In this document: positions 24,258 through 36,080 of the stretch, piece by piece
How positions within the stretch are numbered: position 1 is the first letter of the stretch
Layout: each line of letters starts with the position of its first letter
Origin: Cordia subcordata
Lineage: Eukaryota; Streptophyta; Magnoliopsida; Boraginales; Cordiaceae
Assembly: GCA_028554755.1 (NCBI GenBank)
Contig: JAPTOF010000016.1
Coordinates: 6,423,001-6,487,000 of the forward strand
Direction: 5' to 3'
Length of the DNA: 64,000 bases
Program-made: the position numbers and the translations under genes
Notes under the pieces: generated by a model
Seen by the model: the letters and a program-made list of their open reading frames with translations, nothing else
Told to the model about the DNA's origin: nothing
Database searches by the model: none

Positions 24258-25721
24258 CTTAAACAAAAACAAACTAATAAAAAAGAAAAGAAAGACAAGA
24301 CAATACAATTCATGAGATACACCAAGTAAAAGACAATAATTGTCTTTTACAGGTATTGAAAAAATGTAAAGAAGCAAAAAAGAAAGTCCCGACTTAAATC
24401 CCCCGTTAAGACTCCTTCCAAAAAAGCAAATATTTTCATTAAGCAAATTACTGTATGGGAATAATTCCAAACAAGTAAACAATGTCATTTTAATATCATA
24501 TCCAATGCATCATCAACCAAATAAGCTTATGCATTATAATTACTGAAAGATGAAGAACTTCTTTGAGCAAAAGGGCTGGTTATTTCAAGTCCATGATAAC
24601 TTTGATGAGCTAAGGACAAGAAATTTGTCATGTGCCATCAACTATTGAAAAATCAAATCTTCTCAATCATCAATTTCTGATTTATAATACTGCCAAGGAG
24701 TCAGCTAAAACTGCACCACAATCATCACAAACACGTAGCCTAATGTGTAGTTTATGGTAAGTGAAAATGTTGCTCGAAAATTTTTTAAGATCCAAAATTA
24801 TGTATTACAGCCTCTGCAATACAAAACATTTCCATATCAATTTTCATTTTCCCAGACTAAGATATTAGAGTATAGACGTCAAATGATGTGAAAATAAAAG
24901 AGAAAAAGATACAAATTTTCATTTTTCTAGAAGAAGAAAATTAGATAAAAGAGAAAAATAGAAAAAAAAAACAAAATATCATCTCTTTGGCACCACAAAA
25001 CACACATATTGTTTCGTTCATGTAACAGCCTCAAATCCAAAAAAGTTGAAAGTCGCTGACTCAAATTCAAAAAAATTAAAACCACATATTTTACTACATA
25101 AAAGAGATATTAAAGTTGATAATAGCGTGGAAAGAAGAAGAGATAATTACATACCTAATCGAATGATAAGATATGAAGATGAGCGCTAGAGCAGTAGGAG
25201 AGAGAACAAAAGGGTGTGGCTGGAGAGAAATGATTTTTTTCATTAAGGTTTTCAGGTTCTATCTAAAAAGGTTAAAAGAGAGAGAGAAAAAAAAAATGTA
25301 AGTAACAAGAGTCAAACCCTCAACCTCATTAAAATGAGAGCAGCCACAGCACCATCATTCTAGAAACATTTTTGTCAACAAAAGGAAACCGCTTTTTCTT
25401 GTTTGTTCGAGTTTCTCCAAGTCTGTTGCTTGTTTTTTTCCCCCCTAAAAACACAAAACAAAAACAAACATATTTTTGCCACTTGTTTTAGAAAATGCTT
25501 AACAAAAATGGAAAACAAGGAACAGAAGCGTTACCAAATGAGCCCTCAAATTTGTTGGTTTCGACGTTACGTGAATAAATTCTATGCCACTACAGAGCAT
25601 GTTGTTTTAAAATGACATGATCATAATACGAGGTCCATTATTAACATGGTGGAATTTTTTTAATTTCCTCTTTTTTTCTTTTTGTCGCTAGGACATGGTG
25701 GATAGAAAGTTTAAATTTGTC
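24258..25721. other. Intergenic region
   Basis: AT-rich DNA upstream of the LIMYB-like pseudogene. No protein-like open frame, RNA gene or clear repeat was recognised. Confidence 0.4.
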
Positions 25722-26281
25722 TACTCTTTCCGTCTCATAATATCAGTCGTTTCAAAGAGTTTTTTTGTTTCAAAATATTTGTAACTTTGAGAAGTTCAAG
25801 GAAGTTATAATTTTTATTTTCCAGATTTGTAACTTTGAGAGATACTCTCTCCGTCTTATTTTATCAATCATTTAAGATTTTTACACCCAGACCAATAAAC
25901 CTAATTAATAGCTTTATTTTTGGATAAATTCACAATAACTTGAAAAAAATACCCTTTCCTCCTTTTTATTTTATTTGATATTAAATTATGTTTCTTTTCT
26001 CTTTGCATCAAAATAAGGGTAAATCTAAATAAAAAAATTATTACTTTTACGAACTTCTTAAAGTGACAAATATTTTGAGACAAAAAAAATCTTTAAACAG
26101 ACTGATATTGTGAGATAGAGAGACTAAAAGAAACATCATTTAATATCAGATAAGACAACAAAAGAAAAAAGGTATTTTTGTCAAGTCATTGCAAATTTAT
26201 TCAAAAATGGGGCTATTAATTCGCTTTATTGGTTTGAGTATAAAAATCTAAAATGACGGAGAAAACGAGACGGAGGGAGTA
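25722..26281. mobile_element. Stowaway-like MITE termini, two interleaved pairs
   Basis: Left termini TACTCTTTCCGTCTCA (25722) and TACTCTCTCCGTCTT (25843) and right termini ending near 26126 and 26281 (GACGGAGGGAGTA) are Stowaway-like ends next to TA. By sequence the 25722 arm pairs with the arm ending at 26126, and the 25843 arm pairs with the one ending at 26281, so the pairs overlap instead of nesting. No coding capacity. Confidence 0.6.
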
Positions 26282-26519
26282 ATGATTAGTTATTAATTAA
26301 TCATTAATTTATTGCATCTTAATGTAGCTGATTAGAAGAAAAGTTGTGACATGTCGGGCAACACCCAACTTATACCTCCAAATATCCCTTTCGCAAGTTG
26401 ATTCTAATCAAATTAATACAGCTGAGATTTCTTATCGAACACTCACTAATCATGGGATGGTCAAAATTAAGATATAAGTGCGTGCGTTAATAAAAGATAA
26501 AAAGAAAATTTGAATTCTT

Positions 26520-26524
<5 letters not shown>

Positions 26525-26557
<33 letters not shown>

Positions 26558-26621
26558 GTATATATATATTTATGTATGTATGTATATGTATATATATATT
26601 TATGTATGTATGTATGTATAT
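26525..26621. repeat. (TA)n and TATG-rich microsatellite
   Basis: About 13 TA dinucleotides followed by two rounds of a GTATATG / TTATGTATG pattern. AT-rich simple sequence, slippage prone. Confidence 0.9.
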
Positions 26622-27007
26622 GATAACGATTGATTCTTTTGAATAGTTTCACTTATTTTAAAAATTTGTCGTTGTACTGTATTTATTTTTCCATTTATTT
26701 CTCACAAGTTGTTGTATTCTATTTTATAAATACTTCTGTAATCATTATTGGCAATACAAGGACAATTCCTTTTCCCTTCTTGTTTCATGGTATGACCTTT
26801 CTATTTGACTTACGATAACGATTGATTCTTTTGAATAGTTTGACCTATTTTAAAAATTTGTTGTTGTACTTTATTTATTTTCTCCATTTATTTCTCACAA
26901 ATTGTTGTATTCTATTTTATAAATAGTTCTGTAATCATTATCGGCAATTCAAGGAAAATTCCTTTTCCCTTCTTGTTTCATAGTATCAGCTTTCTATTTG
27001 ACTTACG
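26622..27007. repeat. 192-bp tandem duplication
   Basis: 26622-26813 and 26814-27007 begin GATAACGATTGATTCTTTTG and run through to CTATTTGACTTAC in both units, with about 15 differences. No coding content. Confidence 0.9.
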
Positions 27008-27205
27008 TCTTTTAGTTCCTGGGTCTTTGGTTCCTCACTTTACACCCGTGTGTGATGTATGGGGTGTGATATGTTTTTGAGAAATTTTGTGATATTTTTA
27101 ATTTAAGAGTATATACGAACTTATATTTCTTTTTTTATTATACTATTTATTAAAAAAATGATCAATTAAACATATATTTTTTTTTATTTAACCATTCAAG
27201 GTATT

Positions 27206-27522
27206 TGTTGAATGTGGCCCGTATTACGTAATTAATAGATGCCCTTTTCCATGTAGTATATTATTTCCTTTTCCTTGTAGAATACGGATTAGGATACTTG
27301 TGTATTATAAATAAGGACTAAGACATTGTATTAGGTGCCTTAGGGCCACACCCCATGGGGGTGCAGGGTGTGAGAGAAATTAGAGTAAGTCTTGTAATAT
27401 TCGAGATCAATAATAATTTATTCTTTGCTGCCCATGGACATAGGCTTCAAGGCCGAACCACGTAATTCTCCTGTGTCCGTTTTCTTCTCGTATTCTTCCT
27501 GTTTGCATGTTTTTCCCCAACA
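27206..27522 (+). repeat. 5' LTR of copia element 2
   Basis: 317 bp. A TATA-like TATTATAAATA lies near 27303-27313. The two LTRs of this element are very similar, differing at a modest number of positions. Confidence 0.9.
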
Positions 27523-28056
27523 AACTGGTATCTAGAGCTTAGGTATTAATCCGCTGCTTAAGGGAAAAAGGAAAAATCAAAGCTCACTATGAAATCAAAA
27601 TTTCTCTAACCAAACAAAAGGTCTTTGCTTGGCGAGGAGTGCTCCGGCGCTATCTACATTGAGCGTTGGTGGCTGGAGTAGAAGCTTACGTCGGCGGGTC
27701 CTGGTTCGTGTTTGGGTTTGAAAAATAAGCGAAGAAGATAGAGTTCACGTTCTCTTGATGTTAGTTTTTGGGTATTCAGATTTTTTTTTTTTGGAAATTG
27801 GTTCAAGTTTGTAAAACGGGTTTAGGGTTAGTAGGCTTTGGGTCTTTAGTTTTTTTTCGATCGGGCCTGGGTAGTGGCCTTGTCCAATTTTGTCTAGGTC
27901 TTAGGTCTTGGGTTAATTAATTTTTTGTTAGCTTGGATTCTAGCCCAGAAAAATAATAAATTTTTTTTTGGGTTTGGGCATAGTTTAGGCCAAAAGAATA
28001 AAAAAGAAATTTTTATTTGGGTTTAGATTTAGTCCTAAAAAAAAAAAATTGGCCAA

Positions 28057-28267
28057 TTGACCTGTTTGACTTTGTTGACAGGGGTTTGATTTTGACCGTT
28101 GACCAAGGGTTGACCGGGTGTGACCAAAGCCTTATCCCACATTTTTTGACGTGCTGAGTCCATTTTTGGGCTCTGTTTTTCCAGATTCTGCTCTGAAGTA
28201 CGTGTTTAGGAACAGTGTTGACTTTGACCAATAGGTTCGACTTTGATTGGTGTTGACCAAAGTTGAC
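28057..28267 (+). promoter_or_regulatory. Cluster of eleven TTGAC (W-box core) motifs in the leader of element 2
   Basis: Eleven TTGAC pentamers on the plus strand occur within 211 bp between the 5' LTR and the Gag start (28364), most of them TTGACC, TTGACT or TTGACA. TTGAC(C/T) is the core bound by WRKY factors. The corresponding leader of element 3 has fourteen. Function is inferred from the motif only. Confidence 0.45.
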
Positions 28268-28363
28268 CGAGAGTGTTCCTAAGGTTTATCGACGTGCTAA
28301 ATCCATTTTTGCTGTTCGTTGAGCTAAATTCTATCCCAAAGTGTGAGTTTTGTGCAAACGAAG

Positions 28364-31300
28364 ATGTCTTCCACTGGTGGAAAGTTTGAAATCGAGAAGT
28401 TTGACGGGAGAATGAGTTTCAGTTTATGGAGGATCAGATTCAAAACATTTATGACAATGCAAGGACTTTCGAAAGTCATTGAAGAAGTGATCTCGGAAAA
28501 GACGGAACTAGCAGCAAGAGAAGAACTCAAAGCGAAAGCCTTGAGTGCAATACATATGTCTGTGACAAATGAAATATTGCTGGAGATTGTTAAGAAGACG
28601 ACAGCAGTTGAGGCTTGGAATACTTTGGTGGAATTGTATGCATCTAAATCTCTCACAAATCATCTCTATTTGAAGAAGCGATTGTATCATCTTAGAATGA
28701 AAGAAGATACATCACTAAAACAACACCTTGATGAGTTTACCTCTTGTTTTATTGCTTTGAAGGATTTAAGTGTTAAAATTGATGACGAAGACCAAGCTAT
28801 GATCGTATTATGCTCCTTATCTCCTTCATATATGAACTTTGTGGACACTATGTTGTACAGGAGGGATAAAATTACGTTATAGGGAAAGTTCAGTGAGTAG
28901 AGAGAGATCGGAGAATATAGGGGGATTTTCGGGTAAAAAGAAAAGTAAGTCAAGGTCAAAATCAAGAACAAGAAAGCTACGCTGTTTCGAGTGTGGTGAG
29001 AAATGTCATATTAAGAATGAATGTCCAAAACTAAAAAAGGGAAAGAAAAAGGTGGAGAATTCAGCTAATGTGGTAGAGAGTGCTGACAGTGATAGAGATA
29101 ACTCGAGTAATACCGGGGAAGTTTTGACTGTAAGTGCATCACAGTAGCATAATTAATGAATTCTTGATACTGGTGCAACATTCCATATGCGTCCTAGGCG
29201 TGACTGGTTCTCTTCTTATTCCAAAAGAGAAGGGAAAGTCTTTCTAAGCAATGATCTTTCGTTGAAGGTAGAGGGAATGGGCATCGTAAATATCAAGATG
29301 TTTGATGGTATTACAAGATCTCTCGAGTGTTGGCATGTACCAGAGCTGAAGAAAATACTTGATTTCTCTTGGGCGTTTGGATTCTCATGGATACAAATTC
29401 TGAAGTGAGAATGGTGTCTTAAAGGCGACCAAAGGTGCAATTGTGCTCTTGAAAGGGAACTTGACTAGTGGCCTATATGTCCTTCAAGGTAGTACAATTA
29501 CAAGTGCTGCAGCTGTTACATCCGAAGAGAGTGATAATGACACTACACAGTTATGGCACAAAAGGTTGGGCTATATGAGCGAGAGGGGACTGACCGAGCT
29601 GAGCAAGAAGGATTTGCTCTGTGGACAAAGAACTGGAAAGATTGAATTCTGCGAGCATTTTGTCTTTGGGGCAGTAGAACACCAAAGGTACATTTGATTA
29701 TATTCATTCTGACCTTTGGGGTCTTAATAAGGTTCCTTCCAAGAAAGGTGCCAGGTATTACATCACTTTCATTGATGCATACTCTCGGATGGTGTGGGTA
29801 TACTTCTTGAAAACTAAGGATGAGGTGTTTCCAACATTTGTCGAGTGGAAGACATTAATTGAGAAGCAGACTGGGAAACAGATCAAGCGTCTTAGGACTG
29901 ACAATGGGTTGGAATACTGCAATAAAGAGTTTGATGGGTTCTGTAAGAAACATGTCATTGTGAGACACCGCACATGTGTAGGGACATCACAACAGAATGG
30001 AGTTGCAAAACGTATGAATAGAACTCTGGTGGAAAGAGCTTGTTGTATGCTTTCTCATTCTGGCTTGAGTCAAGACTTTTGGGCCGAAGCTATTAATACA
30101 GCATGCTACTTGGTGAATAGGTCGCCATCCAAAGCTATTGAATTGAAAACTCCTTTTGAGTTATGGTCTGGTAAGCCTGCTGACTACTCTCATTTGAAGG
30201 TGTTCGGTTGCTCTACATACGCTCACGTAAAGGATGGCAAGTTGGAGCCGAGGGTAAAGAAATGCATATTTCTAGGCTATGCGTCCGAGAGGAAAGGTTA
30301 CAGGTTGTGGTGCACTGATCCAAAGTCTCTAGGTTTCCTCATCAACAGGGATGTGACATTCAATAGGTCTGCTTCATTAGACCAAGAAAAGGAGAAAGCG
30401 GTAGCTGGTTTAGACCACGGTGTCAAAGAGTAGGTGGAGGTATTTGCTGATGTTCCAAATGTTCCATCTAGCAATAGTAGCAGTCAAATTCAGCCGACTC
30501 AACCAACTGAGGTACGTGATCAAAATGTGCCTAAACAACAGAAGTACAACATTGCCGCTGGGCAAAAAAGAAGACAGATTAGAGAGCCTCAAAAGTACAG
30601 ATACGCTGATCTTGTTGCTTATGCTTTGACTGTTGCTGAAATAATTGAAGGACATGAGTCTAATTCATACAAAGAAGCCATATTTGGGAAAGATTCTACT
30701 CAGTGGTTGGGTGCCATGAGTGAGGAGATTGAGTCTCTTCATAAGAATCAAACATGGGAGCTTGTTGAATTGCCTAAGGGACAGCGAGTTATCTATTGCA
30801 AATGGGTTTACAAGAAAAAGGAAGGTACTCCAGGGGTTTAAGGTCCTTGATACAAGGCGCAATTAATGGCAAAAGGCTATAAACAAAGGGAGGGTGTTGA
30901 CTTCAACGAAGTGTTTTCTCCGGTTGTGAAGCATAGTTCCATCAGGGTTTTACTTACCTTGGTTGCTCTTTATAACTTAGAACTTGAGTAGCTAGATGTG
31001 AAAATGGCGTTTTTGCATGGTGATCTTGAAGAGCAAATTTACATGAGTCAACCAGAGGGGTATATAGTTTCTAGTAAGGAGAACCATGTTTGCAAACTGA
31101 AAAAGTCCTTGTATGGGTTGAAGCAGTCGCCTTGGCAACGGCACAAGAGATTTGACACATTCATGGTAGGTGCTAGATACACAAGGAATGCCTATGACAG
31201 CTGTGTGTATCTCAAGAAGCTTCCAGATGATTCGTTTGTGTACTTATGGTTGTATGTCGATGATATGCTTATTGCTGCTAGAAGCATGTTTGCCATTGAC

Positions 31301-32322
31301 GAATTAAAAAAGTAGCTGGGTGATGAGTTTGAGATGAAAGATCTTGGAACAGCGAAGAAGATTCTTGGCATAGAGATTCACACAGATAGAAACGATGGGA
31401 AGCTATTCTTGTCTCAGCAGAGTCATATTGATAAGGTGTTGGCGCGTTTTGGGATGCTTAAAGCAAAGCCTGTGAGTATACCGCTTGCTGCTCATTTCAA
31501 GTTGTCTGTAGATTTGTCACCTAAAACTGAGGAGGAGGTGAAGCATATGTCTTGTGTTCCATACTCGAGTGCTGTTAGTAGCTTGACGTATACTATGGTG
31601 TGCACTTGTCCTAACATTTCACATGCAGTTAGTGTTGTGAGTAGGTATATGGCATCGCCTGAGAAAGCACACTGGGAGGCGGTAAAATGGATAATGAGAT
31701 ATTTGCGTGGCATTGCGAATGTAGGATTACTGTTTAGCAAGATGACTGGAGATTGTGCGAGATTGATAGGTTATTGTGATTCAGACTTTGCGGGTGACCT
31801 TGATAAGAGAAGATCTCTAACGGGCTACGTGTTTACGCTCTCTGGGTGTGCTATCAGTTGGAAAGTGACATTATAGTTTACTATGGCATTGTCGACTACT
31901 GAGACGGAGTACATGGCAATTGCAGAAGCTGTGAAGGAGGCCATGTGGTTACAAGGCCTTGTTCGTGATCATGGACTGCAGCAAGATATAAGTACAGTCT
32001 TTTGTGATAGCAGAGTACAATCCATCTAACGAAGAATCAGATGTATCACGAGAGGACTAAACACATTGATATTAGATATCACTTTATCAAAGATGTTGTA
32101 TCACAAGGAATCATATCGGTGCAGAAGATATCTACCCATGAGAATCCAGCAGATATGATGACTAAGGTGGTTCCAGTCAGCAAGTTCAAGTATTGTTTGG
32201 ACTTGGTTGCTATATGCAGTGCAAAGCATTGGCCCCTTAGGGGCCGCAGGGACGATGGTGTGTTGATTGGAGTGAATATGTGCCAAGGTGGAGATTTGTT
32301 GAATGTGGCCCGTATTACGTAA
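28364..32322 (+). pseudogene. gag-pol of copia element 2, broken
   Basis: Gag starts MSSTGGKFEIEKFDG at 28364. It has a deletion and frameshift near 28880 that removes the EDVITSLKSKDLQ part kept in element 3, then a zinc knuckle CFECGEKCHIKNEC. A UAG at 29145-29147 separates Gag from protease (LDTGATFH). The GAG-preintegrase motif LWHKRLGYMS and integrase follow, with D-S-D and R-T-D-N-G motifs; the third catalytic residue expected in NGV-x-ERMNRT is Lys (AAA at 30008-30010) instead of Glu. Reverse transcriptase has YVDD at 31253-31264. Stops include 30428, 30989, 31313 and 31874. The terminal stop seen in element 3 is TGG here, so the frame runs into the LTR. Confidence 0.9.
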
Positions 32323-32614
32323 TTAATATATGCCCTTTTCCATGTAGTATATTGTTTTCTTTTCCTTGTAGAATACGGATTAGGATACTTGTGTACTATA
32401 AATAGGGGTTAGGACATTGTATTAGGTGCCTTAGGGCCACACCCTATGGGAGGTGTGGGGTGTGAGAGAAATTAGAGTAAGGATTGTAGTATTCGAGATC
32501 AATAATAATTTATTCTCTACTGCCCGTGGACGTAGGCTTCAAGGCCAAACCACGTAATTCTCTTGTGTCCGTTTTCTTCTCGTATTCTTCGTGTTTGTAT
32601 GTTTTTCCCCAACA
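32297..32614 (+). repeat. 3' LTR of copia element 2
   Basis: 318 bp, same ends as the 5' LTR; TATA-like ACTATAAATAGG near 32396-32407. Confidence 0.9.
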
Positions 32615-32619
32615 ATATT

Positions 32620-34565
32620 ATTATTGTTTATTAAAAAATAGATACTGTTTACCACTTATTTAGTATTATTTTGTATATTCAAAGTTTATTCTCTATTTTG
32701 AATGGTTTCTCTAATCGTATGCGATTAATTATGAATAATACTAAATCAACAGTAAATAGTACCTTGGCATAATTAAAGAAACTGATATGGGAAAAAAAGA
32801 TAAAGATAAATTGGCAATAATAAAAAAAGATATACAGCAGATAATGTACATAACATTTGTAAATAATTATGTATGATGCAAATTTATGAAGTTAGTTATT
32901 GGAATATAATAAAATGTGTTCATTCATTTTTGTTTAGCCATAATTGCTGATAAGTACTTTAGATGAATGGATGGATTTGCTTACACATGGCAGCATGAGA
33001 CTTAGCCCAAAAAAAGGAAAAGAGAAAAAAAGCCACAAGCTAGCATAAGAAGGAATAAAAATGGGCGGGAAATTAGAAGCCATATTGGTTTTTGTTATAG
33101 GTTTATGATATACATACGTCGTATGTATATTTAACGTGTCCCTTCGTAAGTACAAGTTAAACAAATTGAGCCTTAAACATATAATTTTACAAGTACATAG
33201 CTATGAATTTGTTGTCCATAACTCAGACTGCGTGAATTGCACCAAATCTCTGTATGCTTTTATTATAAGTGTATGTTATATATATCCTCTTGTAATTTTA
33301 AAATAGGCATGTAATCTCCCCATGATCCTAATATTTATAGCATGCACGCCCCAAAAATTAGGCAAGAGACCTCTCTATGGTCTGCAAATTAGATTTTATC
33401 ATGTTATTTGCCTTAGTAAGAGAAAAAATGACATTTTGGAACATAGTTAACTTATGGTTTGACGGTTTTAATAGAGAAGGACCTGGGTAGGGAAAAAAAG
33501 AAACTGAGGTACCTGTTTGGTCTAATGGCTAAAAATAAGGGACTTAGATGTCTTTTTTTCCCCCTAAAATAGGTGTCTATTCTTATTTTAAAACTATAAG
33601 GGGTAATATGAATTATAATAAACCATAAGCGGTTCAGTGTAATTTATTCTTATATTATATTGCCTGAGAAGTTATACCATGCATCTTAAGGACTATGCAC
33701 CCACTAAGCATTGTGTAACTTCAAAGAACAAAGGTCATAAATTTTATGAACAAATAGTATAAAAATTATAAACAAATATGTCAATTAAATTATTCACAAT
33801 TTTTTAACTATTTGTTCATAATTTATTAGGTGAATACTTAACATATATTTGTTCACAACTCTTGTATACACTTATACACAAATATACATTCATGCACAAG
33901 AACTCACATAGAATTAATATTGTAAACAAATAGTATTAATATTGTCAACAAACAGTATTAATATTGTGAACAAAGGTGAGGGAACATGAAGGAGCATGAT
34001 GGTAAAGAAGCATAGTTTAAATTGCGATATAGCCTCCTCTAGAAAAAAAGAATTATTAAATGAGATTTTTTTGTACTTATTTATTGTGGCCAATACTTCT
34101 ATTTTTCCTAAAATTACCTCTTGTTGGCAAAAAGTAATTACTTGGAGGTCAACTTAATATTTTTTCTTAGGCTTATCCCTACCCCCAATAGTGAAGATCG
34201 AAGATGAAAAAGAATAGAAGAACCATACAACCAAAAATAAACAAAAGGAAGATAGGGGTTTGTCTACAATGATATCAAGAGTTGGTGGTATATGGTGACT
34301 TTGAATAGATGAAGCCATATATCTAAAATAGGGATTAAATAATTTCAGCAATCATATTCAATAAAATTATATTGATTTAGTGGTTCCTGACTGAAGTTAG
34401 CGGAAATATGAAGGTTAAATAACTTTCTAACTATAGAATCTGCCTATCTATCTATATACCAAAGGAATTTCACTTTGAGTATTAAATGCCGATGTTACTT
34501 CCGCATTAGCAAATTTAGTAATTTATGAATATATACAAGTATCAATTTTAGAAAATTTTGAATTA
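32620..34565. other. Intergenic DNA between two copia elements
   Basis: About 1.95 kb of AT-rich DNA without recognisable genes. It holds a 22-bp tandem repeat (listed separately). Confidence 0.4.
33913..33974. repeat. 22-bp tandem repeat, nearly three units
   Basis: Units starting ATTAATATTGT at 33913, 33935 and 33957 with single-base differences. Confidence 0.85.
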
Positions 34566-34570
34566 ACCAG

Positions 34571-34902
34571 TGTTGAATGTAGCCCGTATTCTGGGGCAAC
34601 AAGAATAGTAGATTTCCTTGCTAGTATATTACCTTATTCGCTTGTTACCTTTTGTAGCACATAATTAATTAGTTGCCTTTTCTGCTTAATAGGTTTAGGA
34701 AACCTTTGCACTATAAATATGTGGCAATACTCATTATGTTATGTGTGAGAGAGAAACCAAAGTGAGAGCCTTGTAGCATTCGTGATCAATAATAGAATTA
34801 TTCTCTGCTACCCGTGGACGTAAGCTTTAAAGCCAAACCATGTAATTCTTGTGTCCGTTATTTCTTCTCGTATTCTTCGTGTTTGCATGTTTTTCCCCAA
34901 CA
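34571..34902 (+). repeat. 5' LTR of copia element 3
   Basis: 332 bp; TATA-like CACTATAAATATG near 34709-34721; ends CCCCAACA followed directly by the primer-binding site. Confidence 0.9.
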
Positions 34903-35762
34903 AACTGGTATCAGAGCTTAGATATATTCCGCTGTGAGAGGGAAAAAAAAAATAAAAACTCATTGAAACTTGAATTCTTTGTTTCCAAACCAAATAGAGC
35001 CTTAATTTTTTTCAATTGAAACCAAACACGGCCTTATAAAACCATAGAAAGAAAAACCAAGCTGAGCCTTAACAAGTTCGAGCACCACCATTGCTACGTT
35101 TTCAATCGTTCGTTTCCGTTGACAAAATTGCATAAAATTTATACCAAAAAGACTCCTTTCGACGCAAGGATCGAGTTGGTGGTGGTTGTTTTTTGATTTC
35201 ATGCTTGGAAACGTCATCGGAGAAAGGAGCAAGGTCGCGGGTCTTGAGCTCGAAGAGAGGAGTTTTTCCAGCATCTAATCGACGCTTGTGAGGCGGGAGC
35301 AAGGTCTCCGCACGGTGGTGATCGTGTTGGTGTAAGCGGCGCGAAGTTTGGCGGTGCGATTTGGGAGAAAAATCCGGGTCGGGTCGAGGATTTTTTTTGT
35401 TGGGTCTTGGGCTAAGGAACTGGGTAAGGAAGAAACAACCCGCGAGTATTTGGTTTTGGGTAAGGCCGGGTTTGGGTTGGTGGAGCAATTGGATTATGTT
35501 CTTAGGATTTATTTTTGAGTAGTAATTTGGATTGAGGTTTTGGGTTACTAGATCGGGCTAGGGTAGAGGCTTTGTCCAAAAATTTTTGTTTTTGGGTTTT
35601 GGGTTAATTTATTTTTTGTGTTGGGCTTGACTAGTTTCTATATATAAAAAAAAAAAAAACCTTTTGGGCTTAGGCTTTTAGTCTAAGAGAAAAAAAAAAG
35701 GGCAAATTTTCAATTGGATTAGGCCTAGTCCAAGAAACAAAAAAAAAAAAAAGGGGGACCAG

Positions 35763-35984
35763 TTGACCAGAGTTGAGCAAGCGTTGACCAGTTGACCGAG
35801 GGTTGACTTTAACCATTGACCAAGGGTTGACCGGGTTTGACCAGAGCCTTACCCCACGTTTTTTGACGTGTTGAGTCCATTTTTGGGCTCTGTTTTTCCA
35901 GATTTTGCTCCAAAGTACGTGTTTAGGGACGGGTTTGACTTTGACCAACAGGTTTGACTTTGACCTGTGTTGACCAAAGTTGAC
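35763..35984 (+). promoter_or_regulatory. Cluster of fourteen TTGAC (W-box core) motifs in the leader of element 3
   Basis: Fourteen plus-strand TTGAC pentamers in 222 bp, just before Gag (36081). The arrangement (including TTGACCAAGGGTTGACCGGG and TTTTGACGTG) is conserved with element 2. Motif-based inference only. Confidence 0.45.
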
Positions 35985-36080
35985 CGGGGGTGTTTCTAAG
36001 GTTTATCAACGTGCTGAATCCGTTTTTGCGGTCCATTGAGCCAAATTCCATCTCGACGTATGAGTTTTGAGCAAACGAAT

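Larger units (their letters stand above)
27206..32614 (+). mobile_element. Ty1/copia retrotransposon, Tork-like, decayed (element 2)
   Basis: LTRs 27206-27522 and 32297-32614 start TGTTGAATGTGGCCC and end TTTTCCCCAACA. The flanks are GTATT (27201-27205) and ATATT (32615-32619), a target duplication with one mismatch. The primer-binding site CTGGTATCTAGAGC follows the 5' LTR; a purine tract (CCAAGGTGGAGA) precedes the 3' LTR. Domain order and the DGRMSFSLWRIRF Gag start are of the Tnt1/Tork type. It shares most of its body with element 3 but has a different U3 in the LTR. Not autonomous, owing to many stops. Confidence 0.95.
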
